Source: Geothermobacter hydrogeniphilus
GTDB lineage: Bacteria > Desulfobacterota > Desulfuromonadia > Desulfuromonadales > Geothermobacteraceae
NCBI RefSeq assembly: GCF_002898515.1
Contig: NZ_PPFX01000002.1
Location: forward strand, 91,594-155,593
Reading direction: 5' to 3'
DNA: 64,000 bases
A model generated the notes under the pieces. That model ran no database searches, was not told the origin of the DNA, and saw only the letters and a list, made by a program, of their open reading frames with translations. The translations under genes were made by a program, and so were the position numbers. This document shows, piece by piece, positions 29,157 to 39,490 of the stretch (position 1 is its first letter; the number at the start of each line of letters is the position of its first letter).

Positions 29157-29752
29157 GCCGCCCCCCTTTCCGAAGCCAGGGCTCCGGGGGTGAAGTTGAG
29201 GAAGTTGCGCAACAGCTGTTTGCCGGCGCTGGTCAGAATCGATTCCGGATGGAACTGGACACCCCAGACCGGAAGCTGTCGATGTCGCAGCCCCATGATG
29301 GTACCGTCCGCGGTCCAGGCGGTGACCTCAAGGCAATCGGGCAGGCTTTCCCGCTCGACAATCAGCGAATGATAGCGCGTAGCGACAAAAGGGTTGTCGA
29401 GACCGGCAAACAGCCCGCGTCCGTCATGTTCAACGGGACTGGTCTTGCCATGCATCAGCGAGGCGGCGGCGACCACTTTGCCGCCGAATGCCTGACCGAT
29501 CGATTGATGTCCGAGACAGACGCCGAGCAATGGAATCCGGCCGGCCAGTTGCTGCACCGCGGCCACCGAAATTCCCGCTTCGTTGGGAGTACAGGGGCCG
29601 GGGGAGATGACCAGGTGATCCGGAGCCAGCCGTTCGATGTCGGCAACACTGATCCGGTCGTTGCGATAAACCTCGACCTCAGCGCCGAGTTCACCGAAAT
29701 ACTGAACCAGGTTATAGGTGAACGAATCGTAGTTGTCGATCATCAACAACAT
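29153..29752 (-). CDS. trpG: Anthranilate synthase component II (glutamine amidotransferase)
   Basis: A 199-residue class I amidotransferase that supplies ammonia to TrpE. The nucleophile Cys79 is in [11 protein letters not shown] and the His-Glu pair is in GVQFHPES. The ATG at 29752 ([14 protein letters not shown]) lies one base after the trpE stop; an in-frame extension to 29782 lies inside trpE and is not conserved. The PabA/TrpG families are alike, and a dual role in folate synthesis is possible since no separate pabA is seen here. Confidence 0.94.
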   Translation of the reverse strand: MLLMIDNYDSFTYNLVQYFGELGAEVEVYRNDRISVADIERLAPDHLVISPGPCTPNEAGISVAAVQQLAGRIPLLGVCLGHQSIGQAFGGKVVAAASLMHGKTSPVEHDGRGLFAGLDNPFVATRYHSLIVERESLPDCLEVTAWTADGTIMGLRHRQLPVWGVQFHPESILTSAGKQLLRNFLNFTPGALASERGAA

Positions 29753-29753
29753 C

Positions 29754-31235
29754 TCAATCGAGCCCCTCCCGAGCCATGGCAATGGCTTTGAAAACCCCCA
29801 TCGCCTTGTTCAGAGTTTCCTGGTATTCCATCTGTGGATCGGAATCGGCAACAATCCCGGCGCCGGCCTGCAGGTGGATGCGACCATCATGAGCGACCAG
29901 GGTGCGGATCACGATGGCGGTATCCATATTACCGGAAAAACTGAAATAACCGACGGCTCCACCGTAGATCTCGCGGCGTGCCGGTTCCAGTTCGTCAATA
30001 ATTTCCATGGCGCGGATCTTGGGCGCGCCGGAGAGCGTGCCGGCAGGAAAGGTGGCGCGGAAGACATCGAAGCAATCCTTGTCGGCATCGACTTCGCCGC
30101 GCACATTGGACACGATGTGCATGACATGGGAATAGCGCTCGATGACCTTCAGTTCGCTGACCTCAACCGTTCCGGTGCGGCAGACCCGCCCGAGGTCGTT
30201 GCGGCCCAGATCGACCAGCATGATGTGTTCGGCACATTCCTTGGCGTCGGCCAGAAGATCCGCTTCCAGCGCCAGATCCTCCTCGCGCGTCGCTCCCCGC
30301 GGCCGGGTACCGGCAATCGGACGCACCTCAACCCGGTGTCCCTCCTTGCGCACCAGAACCTCGGGCGAGGCACCGATCACCTGGGTTTCGCCGAAACGGA
30401 GAAAAAACATGTAGGGCGACGGGTTCAGCGTCCGCAGGGCGCGGTAGACATCAAAGGGATCGGCACCGAGTTCACCGGAAAATCGTTGCGAAAGCACCAC
30501 CTGGAAAATGTCACCGGCCCGGACGTATTCCTTGCAACGGGCAACCGCCTGTTTGAACTGGTCGGGGGTGAAGTTGGGCTGCAGCTCCCCATCAGCGGTG
30601 ACCGGGACGTTCATACCGCGGCGATCAATCGGCTGCCGGAGTTGAGCGATCATCTCCTCGACACTGGCTACGCCCCTTCTGTAGGCGAGCTCAGGGTCTT
30701 CATCCGCCTGCAGATGGACATTGCAGACGACTTTGATCTTCTGCCGCACATTATCGAAGATCAACAACCGCTCGGTGAGCAGGAAGCAACTGTCCCAGGT
30801 ATCGATCCGGCGCGGATTGTGATCGGGAAGAGTCTCGACAAAACGAACCATGTCGTAACCGAGGTAGCCGACGGCACCACCGCAGAAACGAGGCAGTCCC
30901 GGCAGTTCCACCGCCCGGTACTCGGCCATCAGACTCTGCAGCTCCGCCAGCGGATCGTCACTTTCGCCACTGCGCAGCACCCGGTCTCCGGCGCAGATCT
31001 CAAAATAGTTGTCCCGGCTGCGGAACACCCGCCCCGGGCCGCCGCCGAGAAAGGAATAACGCGCCCACTTTTCGCCGCCCTCGATACTTTCGAGCAGAAA
31101 AGCGGTCTGCCCGTCGTCGATCTTGCGAAACGCGGACACCGGAGTTTCCATATCCGCCAGGATTTCGCGGTAAACCGGAATCAGGTTGCCGGTTGCTGAC
31201 AAGGCCTGGAATTCTTCACAGGTAGGATAAAACAT
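29754..31235 (-). CDS. trpE: Anthranilate synthase component I
   Basis: A 493-residue chorismate-binding enzyme that makes anthranilate from chorismate, the first committed step to tryptophan. The tryptophan feedback site LLES is at 47-50, followed by the typical [14 protein letters not shown]. The C-terminal catalytic domain includes [22 protein letters not shown] and [19 protein letters not shown]. Feedback inhibition by tryptophan is thus expected. The ATG at 31235 has CGGAG 6 bases upstream and heads the operon. Confidence 0.95.
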   Translation of the reverse strand: MFYPTCEEFQALSATGNLIPVYREILADMETPVSAFRKIDDGQTAFLLESIEGGEKWARYSFLGGGPGRVFRSRDNYFEICAGDRVLRSGESDDPLAELQSLMAEYRAVELPGLPRFCGGAVGYLGYDMVRFVETLPDHNPRRIDTWDSCFLLTERLLIFDNVRQKIKVVCNVHLQADEDPELAYRRGVASVEEMIAQLRQPIDRRGMNVPVTADGELQPNFTPDQFKQAVARCKEYVRAGDIFQVVLSQRFSGELGADPFDVYRALRTLNPSPYMFFLRFGETQVIGASPEVLVRKEGHRVEVRPIAGTRPRGATREEDLALEADLLADAKECAEHIMLVDLGRNDLGRVCRTGTVEVSELKVIERYSHVMHIVSNVRGEVDADKDCFDVFRATFPAGTLSGAPKIRAMEIIDELEPARREIYGGAVGYFSFSGNMDTAIVIRTLVAHDGRIHLQAGAGIVADSDPQMEYQETLNKAMGVFKAIAMAREGLD

Positions 31236-31266
31236 GCGGTCTCCGGGAGGGGCGATAAGTCGATCA

Positions 31267-31296
31267 TCATTAGCACGGAGACCCCTGAATCGTCAA
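31267..31296 (-). promoter_or_regulatory. Sigma70-type promoter for the trp operon
   Basis: A TTGACG -35 (31291-31296) lies 18 bases from a TAATGA -10 (31267-31272). The predicted start near 31260 leaves only about 25 bases before the trpE ATG, so no leader peptide, attenuator or T-box fits. Control, if any, would be by repressor or by enzyme feedback. Confidence 0.7.
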
Positions 31297-31309
31297 GTTT
31301 GCGCCGGAC

Positions 31310-31347
31310 AAAAAACAAAAAAAGGGGCAGGTATTATCCCTGCCCCC
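31310..31347 (-). terminator. Intrinsic terminator after rplQ
   Basis: An 8-bp GC-rich stem (GGGGCAGG / CCTGCCCC, 31324-31346) with a 7-base loop is followed in the transcribed direction by TTTTTTT, one G and TTTTTT. This is the clearest intrinsic terminator in the window, and ends the ribosomal superoperon. Confidence 0.92.
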
Positions 31348-31370
31348 GGTTGCGCAAAAAACTGCAAAAA

Positions 31371-31934
31371 TCAGTCTTTACTCTTTTCCCCGACCGCGTC
31401 ATCATCGACGCTGGCTTCAGCCGCGGGCTCCTCAGCGGCTTCTACCCCGGCCGTGCCTTCCTCGACAGGGGCTTCTTCGACCGGAGCTTCCTCCGTCGTG
31501 GTTTCCTCAACAACCGGTGCCTCGACCTTGGGTTCCGCCTTCTTGGCAGCCTTCTTCTTTTTCGGCTTGATCGTCAGTTCCTCTTCGACCAGTTCAATGA
31601 TCGACATCGAGGCATTGTCACCCGAGCGATGTCCAAGCTTGATGATACGAGTATAGCCACCGGGACGTTCCTGGTAGCGGGGCGCAATCTGCTCGAAGAG
31701 CTTGGCGACCACCTTCTTGTCCTGAATCACCTGCAGGGCCTGACGACGGGCATGCAGGGTACCGCGCTTGCCGAGGGTAATCATCTTCTCAACCAGCTTG
31801 CGCAACTCCTTGGCGCGAGCATCGGTGGTGGTGATCTTCTCGTGCTGGAGCAGCGAAGTTACCATATTGCGAAGCATTGCCTTGCGGTGACTGCTGTTGC
31901 GACCGAGGCGTCTTCCTGCTTTACGATGGCGCAT
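31371..31934 (-). CDS. rplQ: 50S ribosomal protein L17 with long acidic C-terminal tail
   Basis: The first 120 residues are a normal L17 ([20 protein letters not shown] through [10 protein letters not shown]). A Lys-rich stretch (123-132) and a low-complexity tail of about 55 residues (133-187) rich in Glu, Ala, Val and Pro follow, with [13 protein letters not shown] as an internal repeat. Typical bacterial L17 is about 115-130 residues. The frame is intact to the stop, right before the terminator. It is the last gene after rpoA, as in most bacteria. The tail is probably disordered and solvent-exposed. Confidence 0.94.
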   Translation of the reverse strand: MRHRKAGRRLGRNSSHRKAMLRNMVTSLLQHEKITTTDARAKELRKLVEKMITLGKRGTLHARRQALQVIQDKKVVAKLFEQIAPRYQERPGGYTRIIKLGHRSGDNASMSIIELVEEELTIKPKKKKAAKKAEPKVEAPVVEETTTEEAPVEEAPVEEGTAGVEAAEEPAAEASVDDDAVGEKSKD

Positions 31935-31970
31935 GATCTCTAAATCCTTTCTGACAGTTCGACGGACGGT

Positions 31971-32987
31971 CTATTCTTCGTCAGCCTGCTTCTGCAAAAT
32001 TTTCAGATATTCCGGATCAGGGAAATTCTCAAGAACCATTCCCAGGCCAAGTCCCATTTCAGCAAGGATATCCTTGATTTCATTGAGGGACTTGCGGCCG
32101 AAATTCTGGGTTTTCAACATTTCGGCCTCGCTGCGCTGAACCAGGTCGCCAATCAGGCGGATATTGGCGTTCTTCAGGCAGTTGGCGCTGCGCACCGAGA
32201 GTTCAAGCTCATCGACAGTCCGGTAGAGGTTCTCGTTGATCCGGCGACTCTCTTCTGTCTCCTCACTCTCCTCCGGCTCCTGCTCCTCATCGAAATTGAT
32301 GAAAATCTGCAGCTGCTCCTTGAGGATCTTGGCTGCATATGCCACGGCATCATCGGGGCGGACACTTCCATCCGACCAGACTTCAAGCGTCAACTTGTCA
32401 TAGTCGGTGATCTGGCCGACACGGGCGTTGGTAACGTTGAAGTTGACTTTGCGCAGCGGCGAGAAGAGCGAATCGATCGGAATGGTCCCGACCGGGGCCT
32501 TCTCATCGCGGTTGCGTTCCGCCGGCACGTACCCTTTGCCGAGTTTGACCACCATATCGATCTCGACATCGGCCTCCTTGGAACAGGTGGCGATATGATG
32601 ATCGGGATTGAGAATCTCAACCTGTGAATCGGTGATGATATCAGCGGCAGTAATTTCTCCTGCGCCCTTCTTCACAATCCGCACGTTACGGCTGTCACTG
32701 CCATGCAGTTTCAGCAGTACACCCTTGAGGTTGAGAATGACATCCGTGACATCCTCAGTCACCCCGGGGATGGTGGAGAATTCATGGAGGACACCCTTGA
32801 TCCGCACCGAACTGATGGCCGCTCCCTGCAGGGAAGAGAGCAGCACCCGGCGCAGAGAATTGCCGAGAGTGGTACCGAATCCGCGCTCAAAAGGCTCGGC
32901 GTAGAACTTGCCGTAGGTGTCCGTCAGGGTATCCGCTTCGACCTGGAGGCGCTTGGGCTTAATCAGATCTCTCCAGTTTTTATACAT
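31971..32987 (-). CDS. rpoA: RNA polymerase subunit alpha
   Basis: A 338-residue subunit: alpha-NTD for dimerisation and beta/beta' assembly (about 1-230; [23 protein letters not shown]), acidic linker ([15 protein letters not shown] region), and alpha-CTD (about 255-315; [16 protein letters not shown]) that contacts UP elements and activators. The ATG at 32987 (MYKNWRDLI) has GGAGGG upstream; an in-frame start at 33026 adds 13 unrelated residues. It follows rpsD by 45 bases. Confidence 0.97.
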   Translation of the reverse strand: MYKNWRDLIKPKRLQVEADTLTDTYGKFYAEPFERGFGTTLGNSLRRVLLSSLQGAAISSVRIKGVLHEFSTIPGVTEDVTDVILNLKGVLLKLHGSDSRNVRIVKKGAGEITAADIITDSQVEILNPDHHIATCSKEADVEIDMVVKLGKGYVPAERNRDEKAPVGTIPIDSLFSPLRKVNFNVTNARVGQITDYDKLTLEVWSDGSVRPDDAVAYAAKILKEQLQIFINFDEEQEPEESEETEESRRINENLYRTVDELELSVRSANCLKNANIRLIGDLVQRSEAEMLKTQNFGRKSLNEIKDILAEMGLGLGMVLENFPDPEYLKILQKQADEE

Positions 32988-33032
32988 GCGTTTCCCTCCA
33001 CGTTCAGGCCAGCAGCCTGATATCACGTTGAA

Positions 33033-33662
33033 TTATTTGGAGTACAGTTCGACAATCAGGCGTTCATTGAAAGCCGGAGTCGTCATCTCTTCGCGAACCG
33101 GGAGGGTCTTGACCGTTCCTTTGAAACCGGCCCGATCAAGCTCCACCCAGGACGGGACCCCGCGCCGCATCACGCCGTCAAGCGCTTCATTGATACGCAC
33201 AACTTCGCGGCTCTTTTCACGCAGGGTGATCTCGTCCCCGGGACGAACCAGGTAGGACGGGATATTGACCTTACGCCCGTTCACCAGGAAATGTCCGTGA
33301 CGCACCAACTGCCGGGACTCATTGCGCGACGAGGCAAACCCGAGACGGTAGACCATGCTGTCGAGGCGGCGCTCCAGCAGAACCAGCAGGTTCTCACCGG
33401 TAACACCTTTCATCTGGTCCGCTTTCTTGAAATAGGACCGGAACTGCTTCTCCAACAGGCCGTAAGTACGTTTGACCCGCTGCTTCTCGCGCAGCTGAGT
33501 GCCATAATCGGAAACCTTGATACGACCCTGACCATGCTGGCCGGGAGCGTAATTGCGTCTCTCGATGGCGCATTTGTCGGTATAGCACCTGTCCCCCTTG
33601 AGGAACAGTTTCATGTTTTCTCGCCGGCACTGACGGCAGACGGAACCAGTATATCTAGCCAA
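33033..33662 (-). CDS. rpsD: 30S ribosomal protein S4 (zinc form)
   Basis: A 209-residue primary 16S rRNA-binding protein. Cys9, Cys12, Cys26 and Cys31 form the zinc knuckle of C+ S4. The S4 RNA-binding domain ([24 protein letters not shown] in two parts) is intact. The start codon is TTG at 33662, with GAGGAGG 8 bases upstream; the product begins MARYTG as expected. In many bacteria S4 represses this operon; no leader pseudoknot can be identified by eye. Confidence 0.96.
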   Translation of the reverse strand: MARYTGSVCRQCRRENMKLFLKGDRCYTDKCAIERRNYAPGQHGQGRIKVSDYGTQLREKQRVKRTYGLLEKQFRSYFKKADQMKGVTGENLLVLLERRLDSMVYRLGFASSRNESRQLVRHGHFLVNGRKVNIPSYLVRPGDEITLREKSREVVRINEALDGVMRRGVPSWVELDRAGFKGTVKTLPVREEMTTPAFNERLIVELYSK

Positions 33663-33679
33663 CGTTCGTCCTCCTCTAC

Positions 33680-34075
33680 TTAGACTCTACGACGTTTGGG
33701 GGGACGGCAGCCATTGTGCGGAATCGGCGTAACGTCCTTGATCATGGTCACGGTCAACCCCGCAGCAGAGATCGCACGCAGAGCGGATTCACGACCGGAC
33801 CCCGGCCCCTTGACACGAACCTCAACGCTGCGCATGCCGTGGTCCTGAGCCGTCTTGGCAGCCCTTTCGGCAGCGACCTGAGCGGCAAAAGGAGTACTTT
33901 TGCGCGACCCACGAAAACCGGAACCTCCGGCCGTGGCCCAGGAGATAACGTTCCCGGCCACATCGGTAAAGGTAACGATCGTGTTGTTGAAGGTCGCCTG
34001 GATATGCGCGATACCCGTGGCCACATTCTTCTTTTCGACTTTTTTTCTGCTTGTACGCTTCCCTGGCTTAGCCAT
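33680..34075 (-). CDS. rpsK: 30S ribosomal protein S11
   Basis: A 131-residue platform protein. [18 protein letters not shown] and the C-terminal [18 protein letters not shown] are diagnostic, including the NG site for isoaspartate formation. The ATG at 34075 lies 12 bases after the rpsM stop. The order rpsM-rpsK-rpsD-rpoA-rplQ is the standard alpha operon. Confidence 0.97.
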   Translation of the reverse strand: MAKPGKRTSRKKVEKKNVATGIAHIQATFNNTIVTFTDVAGNVISWATAGGSGFRGSRKSTPFAAQVAAERAAKTAQDHGMRSVEVRVKGPGSGRESALRAISAAGLTVTMIKDVTPIPHNGCRPPKRRRV

Positions 34076-34087
34076 GGTTCCTCCGCA

Positions 34088-34456
34088 TTATTTCTTCTTA
34101 CCGGCGACAGTTTTGCGCGGCCCCTTACGGGTCCGGGCATTGGTCTTGGTTTTCTGACCGCGCACCGGCAGACCGCGGCGATGACGCAGGCCCCGGTAGC
34201 AACCGAGATCCATGAGACGCTTGATGTTCATGGTCACATCACGTCTCAGATCGCCTTCGACCTTACAGTCATTGTCAATGATGGACCGAATCTGTCCAAC
34301 CTCACTCTCGGTCAGATCATCAGAGCGGGTGTTGGGATCAACCCCGGCCTTGCTGAGAATCTGCTGGGACGTTGAACGCCCGATTCCATAGATGTAGGTC
34401 AGCGCAATTTCAATCCGCTTGTTTCTCGGCAAATCAATACCAGCTATACGTGCCAA
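34088..34456 (-). CDS. rpsM: 30S ribosomal protein S13
   Basis: A 122-residue head protein that contacts the P-site tRNA through its basic tail ([18 protein letters not shown]). The helix-two-turn-helix region [20 protein letters not shown] is at the N-terminus. It starts with TTG at 34456, with AAAGGAG 7 bases upstream. It is the first gene of the alpha-operon block, 20 bases after rpmJ. Confidence 0.96.
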   Translation of the reverse strand: MARIAGIDLPRNKRIEIALTYIYGIGRSTSQQILSKAGVDPNTRSDDLTESEVGQIRSIIDNDCKVEGDLRRDVTMNIKRLMDLGCYRGLRHRRGLPVRGQKTKTNARTRKGPRKTVAGKKK

Positions 34457-34476
34457 TTGTCTGCTCCTTTAATCCC

Positions 34477-34590
34477 TTAGCCCTGTCTCTGCTTATGCTT
34501 GGGGTTTTCGCAAATGATGCGAACCACACCCTTGCGCTTGATGACCTTGCATTTGTCGCAGATTTTTTTGACCGAAGCTCGAACTTTCAT
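34477..34590 (-). CDS. rpmJ: 50S ribosomal protein L36
   Basis: A 37-residue zinc ribbon protein: [19 protein letters not shown] then [18 protein letters not shown]. Cys11, Cys14, Cys27 and His32 form the C3H zinc site of the C+ form. The ATG at 34590 has AAAGGAAC upstream. No infA lies between map and rpmJ; only 56 bases separate them. Confidence 0.95.
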   Translation of the reverse strand: MKVRASVKKICDKCKVIKRKGVVRIICENPKHKQRQG

Positions 34591-34646
34591 GGTCCGTTCC
34601 TTTAACGTTCTTCCTGGTTATCGTGAATCCGGGCAGACTGTCGACC

Positions 34647-35393
34647 TCAGACCCGGGTCAATATTTCCGGCCCATTGGCCGTAATAGCCACGGTATGTTC
34701 AAAATGGGCCGAATCGGCACCATCGATGGTCACCGCGGTCCAGCCGTCCTCAAGCACGCTGACACCGGGCTTGCCGGCATTGATCATCGGCTCGATCGCC
34801 AGCACCATTCCTTCCTTGAGCTTTGGCCCCTGATGGGGACGGCCGAAGTTGGGTACCTGCGGCGACTCATGCAATTTCTGCCCGATTCCGTGGCCGACAA
34901 ACTCACGGACAACACTGAATCCAAGCGGTTCTACAGTGGCCTGGACGGCATGGGAGATATCTCCCAATCGCTGCTCAACCAACGCCTGACTGATCCCGGC
35001 ATCAAGGGATCGCGCGGTCACCTCCAGCAATTGTCGGCGATGCGGACTGACCTTCCCAACCGGAACAGTCATTGCCGAGTCACCGTAATAACCCTTGTAA
35101 AGCACGCCGAAGTCGATACTGAGGATATCCCCTTCCTGCAACGGAACATCATCAGGGAACCCATGTACAACCTTATTGTTGGGCGATGCACAAATCGAAA
35201 AAGGAAAACCGCCATACCCCTTAAAGGCTGGCAAGGCCTTCCTTTTCCGGCATTCTTTCTCAGCGAGGCAATCAAGCTCGCCGGTGGTTACTCCCGGCTG
35301 AATCCGTTCTTTAAGCAGTGCGAGTATTTCTCCGACCATCTGCCCGGCAACACGCATCCGGTCGATTTCCTGCCTCGACTTCAGAACTATCAA
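34647..35393 (-). CDS. map: Methionine aminopeptidase type I
   Basis: A 248-residue metallopeptidase that removes the initiator Met from nascent chains. The five metal ligands are in LSIDFGVLYKGYYGDSAMT (two Asp), FVGHGIGQKLHE (His), VLAIEPMIN (Glu) and the C-terminal FEHTVAI (Glu). I chose the TTG at 35393: GGAAGG is 5 bases upstream and the family N-terminus (IVLKSRQEIDRMRVAG) starts there. It begins one base after the adk stop. Confidence 0.95.
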   Translation of the reverse strand: MIVLKSRQEIDRMRVAGQMVGEILALLKERIQPGVTTGELDCLAEKECRKRKALPAFKGYGGFPFSICASPNNKVVHGFPDDVPLQEGDILSIDFGVLYKGYYGDSAMTVPVGKVSPHRRQLLEVTARSLDAGISQALVEQRLGDISHAVQATVEPLGFSVVREFVGHGIGQKLHESPQVPNFGRPHQGPKLKEGMVLAIEPMINAGKPGVSVLEDGWTAVTIDGADSAHFEHTVAITANGPEILTRV

Positions 35394-35394
35394 T

Positions 35395-36042
35395 TCAGCC
35401 TTCCAGAAGAGCGGCGCGAATATCTGACTGAACGACAGCGATATCCTGCATTCCGTCAATCGCCGCCAACAAACCGTCCCGCTGGTAATAAGAAACCAAT
35501 GGTGCCGTCTGTTCCTGGTAAACCTTCATTCGGTTACGAATCGTCTCTTCACGGTCATCATCGCGTTGATACAATTCGCCCCCGCAGGCATCACAAACGC
35601 CGGCAGTCCCGGGAGGATCGAAACGGAGATGGAAGCCCTGTCCACAGCTGCGACAGGTGCGACGGCCGGTCAGACGCTCAACCAAAGCCTCGATATCGAC
35701 CTCAAGCGAGATCACCGCCTGCAATTCCTTGCCCAGTCCAGCCAGAGTGCTCTTCAGGGCATCGGCCTGCGGAACGGTACGGGGAAACCCATCCAGAATA
35801 AAACCCTTTTCACAGTCTGCTTCCTGGAGTCGGTCCCGAACAATTCCTATAACAACCTCATCAGGAACCAAGGCGCCTGAGTCCATGCACGCCTTGGCCT
35901 TGAGTCCCATCTCTGTACCCGCCTTGACGGCGGCGCGCAACATATCACCGGTCGAAATCTGCGGGATACCGAAGTGTTCGATCAGCAGTTTCGCCTGGGT
36001 GCCTTTTCCGGCCCCGGGAGGGCCAAGCAATATCAGATTCAC
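35395..36042 (-). CDS. adk: Adenylate kinase (zinc-binding lid)
   Basis: A 215-residue kinase that equilibrates AMP, ADP and ATP. The P-loop GPPGAGKGT is at 7-15. The long LID domain holds Cys130, Cys133, Cys150 and Cys153, a zinc site normally found in Gram-positive and some deltaproteobacterial enzymes. The GTG at 36042 ([10 protein letters not shown]) has GGAGGGT upstream, placed just after the secY stop. A GTG at 36054 is too close to that stop to have a ribosome site of its own. The map gene follows. Confidence 0.95.
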   Translation of the reverse strand: MNLILLGPPGAGKGTQAKLLIEHFGIPQISTGDMLRAAVKAGTEMGLKAKACMDSGALVPDEVVIGIVRDRLQEADCEKGFILDGFPRTVPQADALKSTLAGLGKELQAVISLEVDIEALVERLTGRRTCRSCGQGFHLRFDPPGTAGVCDACGGELYQRDDDREETIRNRMKVYQEQTAPLVSYYQRDGLLAAIDGMQDIAVVQSDIRAALLEG

Positions 36043-36054
36043 CTTACCCTCCAC

Positions 36055-37365
36055 CTAGCCACGACGGCCCTTAAGCGAGACACCCTTCATAAACCCTTCA
36101 TAAGACCGCGAAATCAGATGAGACTCGATCTGCGAAGCAGTATCCATCCCGACTCCGACAATAATCAGCAACGAAGTCCCGCCAAAGTAAAAGGGAACAT
36201 TCAGGTTGCTGATCAGCAAAGTCGGCAAAACACAAACGGCGGACACATAGATCGCACCGGCAAATGTTATCCGCCCGAGAACGGTATCGATATACTCGGC
36301 AGTCGCCGATCCGGGACGAATCCCGGGAACAAAACCACCCTGCTTCTTGATATTGTCCGCCACATCAACCGGGTTGAAGGTGACAGCCGTGTAGAAATAA
36401 CAGAAGAAGATGATAAATGCAACGTAAAACAGATTGTACAGCCAGTGGCTCGGCGTCATCATCGAGGCGATCTTCTGAACCCAGGGCACATCGACCAGGT
36501 TGGCGACAGTCGCCGGAAACATGATAATGGAACTGGCGAAGATCGGCGGAATAACTCCGCTCATGTTGATCTTCAGGGGCAGATGACTGGTCTGCCCGCC
36601 GACATTACGCATACCGACCACTCGTTTGGCATAATGAATCGGTATCCGCCGCTGCGCCCGCTCCATGTAGATAATAGCCCATACGGCCAGTGCCATGATG
36701 ATCAGGATCAGCAGAGAGATGAACAGGGTGATTTCACCCGTTTTCATCAACCGCACCGAGTTGACCAGCGCGCTCGGCATGTTGGCAACGATGCCGGCAA
36801 AGATGATCAGCGAAATACCGTTGCCGATCCCACGTTCGGTAATCTGCTCACCCAGCCACATGATGAAAGCGGTACCGGCGGTCAAGGTAATGACCGTGAG
36901 CAGGATGAAACCGGTTCCGGGGTTGGGCACAACCGGCTCACCGGCCGGTCCGGTCATGGTCTGCAGGCCGATGGCAATGCCGCTACCCTGGATCACCGAC
37001 AGGATGATGGTCCCGTAACGGGTCCACTTGGTGATCGTTTTGCGCCCCTGCTCCCCTTCCTTGGCCAGTCTTTCAACCGGCTCGAAGACCACAGTCAGCA
37101 ACTGCAGAATAATCGATGCCGAGATATACGGCATGATTCCGAGAGCAAAAACCGTCATCCGTTTCAAGGCGCCGCCGGTAAAGGCACTGACCAGCCCCAG
37201 CAACGTTCCTTGCGTCCCCTCGAAGAACTTCGCCAACACGCTGGCATCGATACCGGGGGTCGGCACATGACAACCGACACGGTAGACGGCAAGCATGCCC
37301 AGGGTAAAGAGGATGCGACGTCGCAGTTCAGGTATGGAGAAGATATTCTGGATGAAGGCGAACAA
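36055..37365 (-). CDS. secY: Preprotein translocase subunit SecY
   Basis: The 436-residue channel-forming subunit of the Sec translocon has ten predicted membrane helices. The plug region [12 protein letters not shown] follows TM1, and the cytoplasmic loops [14 protein letters not shown] and [12 protein letters not shown] are conserved. It begins with TTG at 37365 ([18 protein letters not shown]), 1 base after the rplO stop, with GAGG about 9 bases upstream. Partner SecE is at 62247-62432. Confidence 0.96.
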   Translation of the reverse strand: MFAFIQNIFSIPELRRRILFTLGMLAVYRVGCHVPTPGIDASVLAKFFEGTQGTLLGLVSAFTGGALKRMTVFALGIMPYISASIILQLLTVVFEPVERLAKEGEQGRKTITKWTRYGTIILSVIQGSGIAIGLQTMTGPAGEPVVPNPGTGFILLTVITLTAGTAFIMWLGEQITERGIGNGISLIIFAGIVANMPSALVNSVRLMKTGEITLFISLLILIIMALAVWAIIYMERAQRRIPIHYAKRVVGMRNVGGQTSHLPLKINMSGVIPPIFASSIIMFPATVANLVDVPWVQKIASMMTPSHWLYNLFYVAFIIFFCYFYTAVTFNPVDVADNIKKQGGFVPGIRPGSATAEYIDTVLGRITFAGAIYVSAVCVLPTLLISNLNVPFYFGGTSLLIIVGVGMDTASQIESHLISRSYEGFMKGVSLKGRRG

Positions 37366-37366
37366 T

Positions 37367-37807
37367 TTAGAGGACCTCGGCTTTTCCGCCGGCAGCCTCG
37401 ATCTTCTCGGCGGCCGACCTGCTGAATTTGTGAGCCTGGACGGTCAGAGCCTTACTCAACTCACCGTCACCGAGAATCTTGACCCCGTCACCGACCTTGT
37501 TGATCAGCCCGGCCTTGCCGAGAGCTGCCACATCGACAACACTGCCGGCCTCGAACAATTCGAGATCACGCAGATTGACGAGGGCATAGACCTTCTTCAT
37601 CAGCGGGGTGAAGCCGCGCTTCGGCAGACGCCGTTGCATCGGCATCTGGCCACCCTCGAACCCGGGCTTGACTCCACCGCCGGAACGGGCATTCTGCCCC
37701 TTATGTCCCTTGCCGGAAGTCTTTCCGGTGCCCGACCCGGGGCCGCGACCAATCCGTTTTCTATTTTTTGTCGAACCGATTGCCGGTTTGAGATTGCTCA
37801 AATCCAT
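37367..37807 (-). CDS. rplO: 50S ribosomal protein L15
   Basis: A 146-residue protein with the glycine/arginine-rich N-terminal arm ([19 protein letters not shown]) that threads into 23S rRNA and the C-terminal globular domain ending in [16 protein letters not shown] chose the second ATG (37807, [12 protein letters not shown]), 9 bases after AAGG; the first ATG at 37816 overlaps that site. Confidence 0.95.
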   Translation of the reverse strand: MDLSNLKPAIGSTKNRKRIGRGPGSGTGKTSGKGHKGQNARSGGGVKPGFEGGQMPMQRRLPKRGFTPLMKKVYALVNLRDLELFEAGSVVDVAALGKAGLINKVGDGVKILGDGELSKALTVQAHKFSRSAAEKIEAAGGKAEVL

Positions 37808-37826
37808 GGTACCCATCCTTGTCGGC

Positions 37827-38006
37827 TTACTCGGCCACCGAGACCATATGCGAGACCTTGTTGATCATCCCGCGAATCTCAGGCGTATCCTTGAGCACGA
37901 CCGTCTTGTTGAGCTTGGTCAGACCCATCCCCTTGAGCACTTTCTTGAAGTACTCAGGGCGTCCGATGGGGCTTCGTTTCAGAGTGACTTTCAATTCACT
38001 GGCCAT
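37827..38006 (-). CDS. rpmD: 50S ribosomal protein L30
   Basis: A 59-residue protein, [16 protein letters not shown] and on, with LGLTKLNK-like [15 protein letters not shown] and the C-terminal MINKVSHMV typical of L30. It fits between rpsE and rplO as in the standard spc operon, ending 19 bases before the L15 start. Confidence 0.95.
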   Translation of the reverse strand: MASELKVTLKRSPIGRPEYFKKVLKGMGLTKLNKTVVLKDTPEIRGMINKVSHMVSVAE

Positions 38007-38030
38007 CTTGGGTATCTCCTGCTGTGCCGC

Positions 38031-38522
38031 CTATTCGTCAGCGGTAATGCCGCGGCGGGCCAGAATGGTCTCTGGGCTCTTGAGCTGCTGCAGAGCATTA
38101 AGGGTCGCCTTGACCACGTTGTGCGGGTTGTTCGATCCCAGGCACTTAGAGAGAATGTCGCCAACCCCTGCCGCCTCAAGAACAGCACGGACGGGTCCCC
38201 CGGCGATAACCCCGGTACCTTCCGAAGCGGTCTTCAGCAGCACGCGCCCGGCACCATACTTGCCGATGACGTCATAAGGGACCGTCTTGCCCTTGAGCGG
38301 TACGGTGATCATGCTCTTCTTGGCCTTTTCAACACCCTTGCGAATCGCCTCGGGCACTTCGCGGGCCTTACCAAGCCCGAAGCCGACTGAGCCTTTTCCA
38401 TCACCGACCACAACCAGTGCAGAGAAACTGAAACGTCGGCCACCTTTGACGACCTTCGAACAGCGATTGATATCTATCACGCGGTCGGTCAATTCCATTT
38501 CGTTCGGATCATTGCGCAGCAA
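38031..38522 (-). CDS. rpsE: 30S ribosomal protein S5
   Basis: A 163-residue protein important for decoding fidelity and mRNA helicase activity. The N-terminal dsRNA-binding fold contains [20 protein letters not shown]. The TTG at 38522 ([15 protein letters not shown]) has GGAGGAG upstream; an internal ATG at 38498 would lack a ribosome site and truncate the N-terminus. It lies 16 bases after rplR. Confidence 0.94.
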   Translation of the reverse strand: MLRNDPNEMELTDRVIDINRCSKVVKGGRRFSFSALVVVGDGKGSVGFGLGKAREVPEAIRKGVEKAKKSMITVPLKGKTVPYDVIGKYGAGRVLLKTASEGTGVIAGGPVRAVLEAAGVGDILSKCLGSNNPHNVVKATLNALQQLKSPETILARRGITADE

Positions 38523-38538
38523 GGATCTCCTCCTTCAG

Positions 38539-38907
38539 CTAAAACGACAGGCCGGCTTCCCGAGCCGCGTCGGCAAGGGCCTTGACCCGGCCGTGATACA
38601 GAAAGCCATTGCGGTCAAATACCACTTGTTTGATATCCTGGGCGATTGCCCTCTTGGCGATGGCGACACCAACCGCCTTGGCGGCATCGACATTCCCGGT
38701 CCCCTGCAGATCCGCGCCAACCTCTTTGTTGACGGTCGAGGCGGACACCAGGGTGCGGTTGTTGACATCGTCGATCACCTGCACATAAATGTGGCGGGCG
38801 CTGCGAAAAACACTCAATCGCGGGCGTTCTGCGGTGCCCCGCACCTTGTTGCGAACACGGACCTGCCGCTTGAGTCGGGATTGGCGCCGTTTTTCTGCGT
38901 TGTTCAC
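38539..38907 (-). CDS. rplR: 50S ribosomal protein L18
   Basis: A 122-residue 5S rRNA-binding protein. [20 protein letters not shown] and the C-terminal [24 protein letters not shown] are the family hallmarks. It starts with GTG at 38907, with AAGGAG 8 bases upstream, 26 bases after the rplF stop. Confidence 0.96.
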   Translation of the reverse strand: MNNAEKRRQSRLKRQVRVRNKVRGTAERPRLSVFRSARHIYVQVIDDVNNRTLVSASTVNKEVGADLQGTGNVDAAKAVGVAIAKRAIAQDIKQVVFDRNGFLYHGRVKALADAAREAGLSF

Positions 38908-38933
38908 GGTCTGACTCCTTACCCTGTTGCGGG

Positions 38934-39470
38934 TTATTTCTTACCGGCCTTACCCGCCTTGCGGATAATGCGTTCGTCTGCGTACTTGATGCCCTTGCCC
39001 TTGTAGGGCTCGGGCTCGCGGAACGAGCGGATCTTGGCGGCTGTAGAGCCGACCAGTTCCTTGTCGATCCCGCGAACGAAAACCTTGGTCTGCTTCTCAA
39101 CCTCTGCGGTGATTCCGTCCGGCAGAGAAAACTCAACCGGATGAGAAAAACCGAGCGACAGATTGAGGACATTGCCTTTCAGATCCGCACGGTAGCCGAC
39201 ACCGTTAATTTCGAGAACCTTTTCAAAGCCCTTGGTCACCCCTTCCACCATATTGGCGATCAGGGACCGGGTCAGGCCCTGCATGGCCGTCCCCTTGGCG
39301 CTTTCACCCAGCTTGACCAGGATCTCTTCGGCACCGACTTCAACACTGACGTCCTGGTGCACGCTGCGGCTCAGTTTGCCCTTGGGCCCTTCAACGTTGA
39401 TGACCGCCCCGGAGAGGGCAACCTTGACGCCGGAAGGTATGCTGATGGGTTTCTTCCCGATTCGAGACAT
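38934..39470 (-). CDS. rplF: 50S ribosomal protein L6
   Basis: A 178-residue protein with two repeated L6 domains near the GTPase-associated region. [15 protein letters not shown] and the C-terminal [19 protein letters not shown] motif are diagnostic. The ATG at 39470 lies 20 bases after the rpsH stop. Confidence 0.97.
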   Translation of the reverse strand: MSRIGKKPISIPSGVKVALSGAVINVEGPKGKLSRSVHQDVSVEVGAEEILVKLGESAKGTAMQGLTRSLIANMVEGVTKGFEKVLEINGVGYRADLKGNVLNLSLGFSHPVEFSLPDGITAEVEKQTKVFVRGIDKELVGSTAAKIRSFREPEPYKGKGIKYADERIIRKAGKAGKK

Positions 39471-39490
39471 CCGAAACTCTCCTTTAATGC

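Noticed and set aside
31236..31310. Possible trp leader peptide and attenuator ahead of trpE
   Set aside because: The space between the predicted start and the trpE ATG is about 25 bases, too short for a leader peptide and competing hairpins, and no run of Trp codons is present.
34591..34646. infA between map and rpmJ
   Set aside because: Only 56 bases separate the two genes, and no S1-fold coding sequence is present; infA must be elsewhere.
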